From contig JAOUDT010000047.1 in the NCBI GenBank assembly GCA_029859145.1, positions 1 to 8,203 of the forward strand: 8,203 nucleotides of DNA, read 5' to 3'. Both the position numbers and the translations under genes were made by a program. Positions within the stretch are counted from its first letter, which is position 1. Each line of letters starts with the position of its first letter. This document shows positions 5,733-8,203 of this stretch, piece by piece. Origin of the DNA: Dehalococcoidia bacterium (GTDB lineage: Bacteria > Chloroflexota > Dehalococcoidia > GIF9 > AB-539-J10). Under the pieces are notes generated by a model, which worked only from the letters and a program-made list of their open reading frames with translations, ran no database searches and had not been told where the DNA came from.

Positions 5733-6185
5733 CTAGTATCTTAGGGGGAACGCCGTCACCAGGAATCTAGCTATCACCGATTGATCAATAGTTGCCTCCA
5801 CGCCCGGGTAGTAGTCGCCAAAGTGAAGGGCGATAGCCAGGATGGCAGCAAACAACAGGCCTCCTATAACAACGCCAAGGATACAGCCGACAACCCTGTC
5901 CAGCCAACCTAGTGCGGCAAAGTTAACCAGCTTGGCTAGGAGCCAGCCAACGATACCAGCCACAACCAAAGTGACTATTAGGATGATGGCGTACGCAGCT
6001 ATGTTGCCCCAGATAGCACCGGCTGGGAAAAGCCGTTCCGCAAGCTCATCATAATAACGCCCGGCTAGAAATATCCCACCTATCAACCCGGCAATCCCAA
6101 ATACTGTCCGGATCATTCCTTGCCGCAAGCCGGCAATACCCAACCCGGCTACCACAATTATCACAACTATGTCCAACCAATTCAT
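5733..6185 (-). CDS. cvpA: CvpA-family membrane protein
   Basis: The product is 150 residues and highly hydrophobic, with about four transmembrane segments at 4-22, 27-42, 58-87 (long, perhaps including a re-entrant part) and 98-121. It begins MNWLDIVVIIVV and contains RQGMIRTVFGIAGLI (21-35), both typical of CvpA. The family hallmark 'lDR..G...G...g' appears as WLDRVVGCILGVVIGGL (94-110). CvpA was named for colicin V production in Escherichia coli; later work links it to envelope integrity and stress tolerance, and its molecular function is unsettled. AGAGG lies 7 bases ahead of the ATG. It stands alone, converging on the thioredoxin operon. Confidence 0.9.
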   Translation of the reverse strand: MNWLDIVVIIVVAGLGIAGLRQGMIRTVFGIAGLIGGIFLAGRYYDELAERLFPAGAIWGNIAAYAIILIVTLVVAGIVGWLLAKLVNFAALGWLDRVVGCILGVVIGGLLFAAILAIALHFGDYYPGVEATIDQSVIARFLVTAFPLRY

Positions 6186-6211
6186 TGCTTGCCTCTCTGG
6201 TTCCCTATTCT

Positions 6212-6239
6212 ATCATAAGACAACTGCACGTTCACCCAA
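6212..6239 (-). promoter_or_regulatory. Possible promoter of the CvpA gene
   Basis: TTGGGT (6239-6234), 16 bases, then TATGAT (6217-6212) on the minus strand. The -10 box is good and the -35 box is poor. The start would be about 20 bases before the start codon. Confidence 0.35.
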
Positions 6240-6272
6240 TCCCTTTTTCGATCTCATGATGCTTCGGTATAG

Positions 6273-6292
6273 GACCAATTCTACTCTTGGTC
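6273..6292 (-). terminator. Hairpin after the PNPOx-fold gene
   Basis: GACCAA and TTGGTC (6273-6278 and 6287-6292) are perfect 6-base arms with an 8-base loop. They lie about 17 bases past the stop of the gene ending at 6309. There is no U run on the minus strand, so a terminator role is tentative. Confidence 0.35.
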
Positions 6293-6308
6293 TCGTGGTG
6301 GTCGTTCA

Positions 6309-6746
6309 TCATTGCGTTGGCTCATAGATTCTGGCTGCGCCTGTCCCGACTTCCCTCCATTCGATCCTTTTGATGACGATCTTCAGCAGGCAGAAATCAT
6401 CCGACTCCGGACCGTGGGGGAAATGTTCGTATAAATCGAATGGCGCCAACTTCCACACCCTTTTCTTCTTCTCTAGATCCGGGATTATCCGGACTTCGCC
6501 GATGACGGTGGCGGCCTTATCCCCATCAGGTGGTTCCACGAAAGCAAGACAAATCTTGGGATTCTCTCGCAGTTGTTTTACCTTTCTGGAAGTGCTTCGG
6601 GTGGTTACCCAGAGAGACATATCATCTTCGACCACCGGCGATACTATGCGGACTCTTGGTTGGTCACCATCACAGGTGGCAAGATTCGCATAGAGATAAT
6701 TGTCCTTCATTATAGACACAATTTTCTGTTCGTCAGACAGACTCAT
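6309..6746 (-). CDS. Pyridoxamine 5'-phosphate oxidase-fold flavin-binding family protein
   Basis: The product is 145 residues from the ATG at 6746. That start is chosen over 6776 because AGGAGGT lies 6 bases upstream of it. The split beta-barrel signature is clear: YLYANLATCDGDQPRVRIV (17-35), DDMSLWVTTRSTSRKVKQLRENPKICLAFVEP (41-72), and TVIGEVRII (80-88), with FCLLKIVIKRIEWREV (118-133) as the last strands. The SRKVKQLRENP segment is the usual flavin-phosphate contact region in related general-stress-protein-26-like members. At this length it is a small FMN/F420-binding type rather than a true PdxH, which is longer. The reaction is unknown. It stands alone, with a small inverted repeat directly before its ribosome binding site. 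Confidence 0.9.
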   Translation of the reverse strand: MSLSDEQKIVSIMKDNYLYANLATCDGDQPRVRIVSPVVEDDMSLWVTTRSTSRKVKQLRENPKICLAFVEPPDGDKAATVIGEVRIIPDLEKKKRVWKLAPFDLYEHFPHGPESDDFCLLKIVIKRIEWREVGTGAARIYEPTQ

Positions 6747-6752
6747 GCTATT

Positions 6753-6759
6753 ACCTCCT
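6753..6759 (-). promoter_or_regulatory. Ribosome binding site that fixes the start at 6746
   Basis: AGGAGGT on the minus strand lies 6 bases before the ATG at 6746. The longer reading from 6776 would bury it in coding sequence and add ten residues (MPIGKKGGNS) that do not belong to the family fold. Confidence 0.85.
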
Positions 6760-6762
6760 TTT

Positions 6763-6776
6763 TTGCCTATTGGCAA
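6763..6776. repeat. Small inverted repeat just before the PNPOx-fold gene's RBS
   Basis: TTGCC-N4-GGCAA, perfect 5-base arms, lies 3 bases upstream of the ribosome binding site. It could be a regulator half-site pair or a 5' mRNA hairpin. Function is unassigned. Confidence 0.35.
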
Positions 6777-6812
6777 CGTGAATTAGCTTTGTAGAGAATT
6801 GTCTTCGAGCCA

Positions 6813-6837
6813 TTTGACAGACCACATGTCTGTTAAA
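6813..6837 (-). terminator. Hairpin after the Cas4-like gene
   Basis: Arms 6813-6822 and 6828-6837 (core ACAGAC and GTCTGT) form a 10-base stem with one mismatch and a 5-base loop. It begins 12 bases past the stop of the Cas4-like gene. AAA ends the right arm, but there is no U run. It is a likely transcript end, or alternatively an operator for the PNPOx-fold gene. Confidence 0.4.
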
Positions 6838-6849
6838 TTCACACTTGTG

Positions 6850-8190
6850 TTATGCCTCGCCACATTCAAGTCTGTAGCTACAGTAGGGGCACATCCAGGA
6901 GGGGCATTTGGGAAGCTGTAATGGTGACGTCGCCTTCTGCAAAAGGCCGAGTCGGCGCAACGCTTCGGCTTTGACAGTATTCAAATTCTTGAAGATTATA
7001 TCATAGACCATCAGTTTGGCATCCTCTCTGGGAACTCTGACATAGTAAAGGAGTAGCCTGCCTTTTGTGTTCTCTGTTAGGGCACAGTCAAATCCCAGCC
7101 GTAGGAAATAGTGAGGAAACATGCGCGGCAAGCGTTCTCTTTCCACGAGCGAAGATAATTTCGGCCCGCGTAGGATAGTGGGCAAGTTCTGCCAGGTTTG
7201 GACCAGGTCGGCTAGTGGCGCGTGCTTCACCGGAATCCTTTGCGCTTCGCCCGGGGCGCCATAACGCAGTGAATCGCGGAGGGCATCGAGGAAGCCGAGC
7301 TCGTCCATGGAACGAAGATACTCCTCCTTCTCCTCCCGGACTTCTTCGCGCAGAGCAGTTTCCTGCAGCTTGAGACGGTCAAAATATGCTTTGCGCGGAA
7401 AGACAATATCGTTGATGCCAAACAGTTGAGATGGTTGAACCCCAGCCATTTTACTCAGCAGCTGCTCGCAGGTCGTGCTGTCGACGCGGATTTCCCTGGC
7501 TAGGTCAGCTATCTCGTATGAGGCTGGCACCGATGTGGTTGCGCAGTCGCATACCTGCGAGTAATCGCACTGCTTGTTGAACCACGGGCAAACGGGAAGA
7601 TTGCTGGGGTCGTTGTCGATGAGTGCTTGCACAAGGAGGTCTCGTCTCCGCCGCATTTCCTCTCTGATTGCCTCCAGGTTGGGAAAGGAAACGTGATAGA
7701 CAACCAGAGGAGAAGTCGAAGGCGATTCCGCCGTGGGGCGCTGATAGATGATGATTTCTCCGTCGTAGGCATTGACCATAGCGCAGTACATGCCCAGTTG
7801 CTCGACGTAGGTCGGCCTGTACTGCAGCAAGTCCTTCGTGTCTAGAGGCGTTGATGTCGTCTTGACTTCCACGGGGATCTTTTCGTAGATGTCAATCTTG
7901 CCGACAATGCCCTCGGCCTCCACAAATTGTTCCAGATATTCTTCGCTCGATACAGCTGAGCCGAAGGTCTTGTGGAAGCCTGTGCCGGCCCACATGAGCT
8001 GTTGTTTCTCCAGAGTCGGGGTGACTTCTGGATACTTTCTCCTGAAGTAAGCCTGTTTGAGGTTGAGCAGGTCGGTTACGGAGATGCGGTAGGGAGGTCG
8101 GCGTGTCCTCAGAATTTGCATTAAAGCGTCTTTGACCGAGCGATTCGCCTCAATGTGGGAAACATATGCTGCGATCTCAAATTCACCCAT
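6850..8190 (-). CDS. Cas4-like PD-(D/E)XK nuclease with a tandem, catalytically degenerate second half
   Basis: The product is 446 residues, about twice the length of Cas4. Residues 30-216 match the RecB/Cas4-type nuclease: H73 (GFHKTFG), D100 (GKIDIY), E108 and K110 (PVEVKTT), and Q131/Y135 (EQLGMY), followed by C201, C208, C214 and C216. Residues 256-443 repeat the layout: VTDLLNLKQAYFRRK (38-52) aligns without gaps to INDIVFPRKAYFDRL (259-273), YVEQLGMYCAM to YFLRLGFDCAL (361-371), GEIIIY to GRLLLY, and SFPNLE to IFKNLN. The second half lacks the EVK pair, has R364 and D368 in place of the QxxxY residues, and ends C429-x4-C434-x2-C437-x5-C443, a likely Fe-S cluster site. The start at 8190 has AGGA upstream and an in-frame stop just before it. 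No cas genes or CRISPR repeats are in the window, so a repair or mobile-element role is equally possible. Confidence 0.85.
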   Translation of the reverse strand: MGEFEIAAYVSHIEANRSVKDALMQILRTRRPPYRISVTDLLNLKQAYFRRKYPEVTPTLEKQQLMWAGTGFHKTFGSAVSSEEYLEQFVEAEGIVGKIDIYEKIPVEVKTTSTPLDTKDLLQYRPTYVEQLGMYCAMVNAYDGEIIIYQRPTAESPSTSPLVVYHVSFPNLEAIREEMRRRRDLLVQALIDNDPSNLPVCPWFNKQCDYSQVCDCATTSVPASYEIADLAREIRVDSTTCEQLLSKMAGVQPSQLFGINDIVFPRKAYFDRLKLQETALREEVREEKEEYLRSMDELGFLDALRDSLRYGAPGEAQRIPVKHAPLADLVQTWQNLPTILRGPKLSSLVERERLPRMFPHYFLRLGFDCALTENTKGRLLLYYVRVPREDAKLMVYDIIFKNLNTVKAEALRRLGLLQKATSPLQLPKCPSWMCPYCSYRLECGEA

Positions 8191-8203
8191 TGTCTATCCT
8201 ACT

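Noticed and set aside
6747..6776. Longer start (ATG at 6776) for the PNPOx-fold protein
   Set aside because: AGGAGGT lies within the extension at the right distance from the ATG at 6746.
6814..6819. TTGACA on the plus strand as a promoter
   Set aside because: No -10 box at 16-18 bases (ATTCAC) and no plus-strand gene downstream; it is part of the inverted repeat.
6850..8190. A CRISPR-Cas locus suggested by the Cas4-like gene
   Set aside because: No direct repeats with regular spacers, no cas1/cas2 or effector genes are visible in the window. Cas4-like nucleases often occur outside CRISPR loci.

Overview
The window looks like a bacterial chromosome segment of roughly balanced base composition with compact operons on both strands. 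The gene set fits a Chloroflexota bacterium, perhaps near Dehalococcoidia: a sigma factor next to a membrane-anchored DUF4382 protein with a 'DECIDRINRGD' type N-terminus, a DUF4382 plus Ig-like secreted protein, and a PadR/HAAS pair. This assignment is inference from gene families; no rRNA or other phylogenetic marker is present. No tRNA, insertion sequence or CRISPR array was found.

Layout. Positions 1-985 (minus strand) hold a PadR repressor gene followed 10 bases later by a GTG-started HAAS-type multi-pass membrane protein that runs off the left edge. A near-consensus promoter and an inverted repeat (candidate PadR operator) lie just upstream. Positions 1275-3939 (minus strand) hold an ECF sigma factor, a single-pass anti-sigma candidate overlapping it by 4 bases, and a secreted protein. 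Positions 4240-5671 (plus strand) hold a small protein with a winged-helix-like C-terminus, a TatD-family metal hydrolase and thioredoxin, packed as an operon. Positions 5733-6185 (minus strand) encode a CvpA-family membrane protein, 6309-6746 (minus strand) a pyridoxamine-phosphate-oxidase-fold protein, and 6850-8190 (minus strand) a Cas4-like PD-(D/E)XK nuclease built from two repeated halves.

The most striking signal is in the sigma region. The upstream sequences of the sigma operon and of the separate secreted-protein gene share CTGACATT-N12-TCGTTAT exactly, 15 of 15 fixed positions at the same spacing. Read as CTGAC-N16-CGTTAT, it has the geometry of an ECF promoter (AC-N16-CGT). The anti-sigma's outer domain and the secreted protein both carry a DUF4382 domain and can be aligned. 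Together this suggests a self-contained envelope signalling circuit: the sigma factor drives its own operon and a secreted relative of its regulator's sensor domain.

The second notable item is the Cas4-like protein. Its N-terminal half keeps the nuclease residues (H73, D100, E108, K110, Q131, Y135). Its C-terminal half repeats the same fold signature but has lost the catalytic residues while keeping a four-cysteine cluster.

Intergenic stretches near 300 bases are 986-1274 (promoter, operator and hairpins; no gene seen) and 3940-4239 (divergent promoter region; no gene seen).
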